Source: Bacillus sp. SD075
GTDB taxonomy: Bacteria; Bacillota; Bacilli; Bacillales; DSM-1321
NCBI RefSeq assembly: GCF_017355165.1
Contig: NZ_JADILK010000017.1
Span: 18,137 to 82,136 of the forward strand
DNA: 64,000 nt
Direction: 5' to 3'
Under the pieces are notes generated by a model that was given only the letters and a program-made list of their open reading frames with translations, was not told where the DNA came from and searched no databases. Made by a program: the position numbers and the translations under genes. Of this stretch, positions 63,976 through 64,000 are shown piece after piece (the stretch's first letter is position 1; each line of letters begins with the position of its first letter).

Positions 63976-64000
63976 CTGAAAAAAACACCCTAAGGGTGTT
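63976..64000 (-). terminator. Terminator of a minus-strand gene beyond the right edge
   Basis: Stem AACACC (63984-63989) / GGTGTT (63995-64000). A run of A before it gives CTTTTTTTCAG-like U-run on the minus strand. It may extend past the window. Confidence 0.5.

Overview
The window is a stretch of low-GC Firmicute chromosome, most likely from a Bacillaceae member of the Peribacillus/Bacillus type. This rests on strong AGGAGG-type ribosome sites, frequent GTG/TTG starts, sigma-A promoters, and proteins I recognise as relatives of B. subtilis BltR/BltD, YwnA/YwnB, BdbC/BdbD, GtaB, GalE, YrzF, LytD, YhgE, YvgK and YwoG/YwoH. The species call is inference. I saw no rRNA, tRNA, CRISPR array, prophage or intact insertion sequence.

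Layout. 1-5.6 kb: the end of a methionine ABC permease, a TauE/SafE permease, a two-gene TnrB-type ABC exporter with a divergent TetR gene, and a lone GntR/UTRA regulator. 5.7-13 kb: dipeptidase PepD, a VanZ-like protein, a bltR/bltD pair that lacks the blt pump, a decayed TnpB (IS605-type) fragment, and a second ABC exporter with a divergent TetR gene. 13-18 kb: a probable c-di-AMP riboswitch in front of a broken RCK-domain gene, an RsbR-like STAS protein, two methyltransferases (one frameshifted), and a PadR / pentapeptide-repeat / microprotein operon. 18.5-25 kb: a wall-polymer block with galE, a very large TagF-like plus GT4 protein carrying four GW modules, gtaB, and a pgcA remnant. 25-28 kb: a redox block (YwnB-like reductase, BdbC/BdbD, Rrf2 regulator) whose promoters share one palindromic motif, followed by a 390-bp element bounded by perfect 18-bp inverted repeats.

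28-37.6 kb: a nine-SH3b autolysin, an orphan Mn2+ riboswitch with two stacked terminators ahead of a YrzF-like kinase, an ArsR/AHSA1 pair, a YhgE/Rrf2 pair and a thioredoxin. 38-43.3 kb: small accessory genes (DinB, VOC, pentapeptide, DUF6944) and an IS1595-type remnant. 43.5-49.9 kb: a six-gene polyol PTS operon with a CcpA cre site; its order fits D-arabitol use better than galactitol use. 50-55 kb: a MarR/MFS pair and a GntR(YtrA)-ABC operon. 55-60.8 kb: an AAA ATPase, tandem GrpB genes (one broken), and an orphan ModA facing a YvgK-like molybdate regulator. 61-63.5 kb: a three-gene envelope operon (polysaccharide deacetylase, DedA, UgtP-like glycosyltransferase).

Several loci share one theme: a control element or accessory gene survives where its usual partner has gone. 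Examples are bltR/bltD without blt, riboswitches without their transporters, modA without modBC, the pgcA scar beside gtaB, and a grpB paralogue in decay. Three copies of one ~150-200-bp intergenic repeat and one related copy are scattered across the window.
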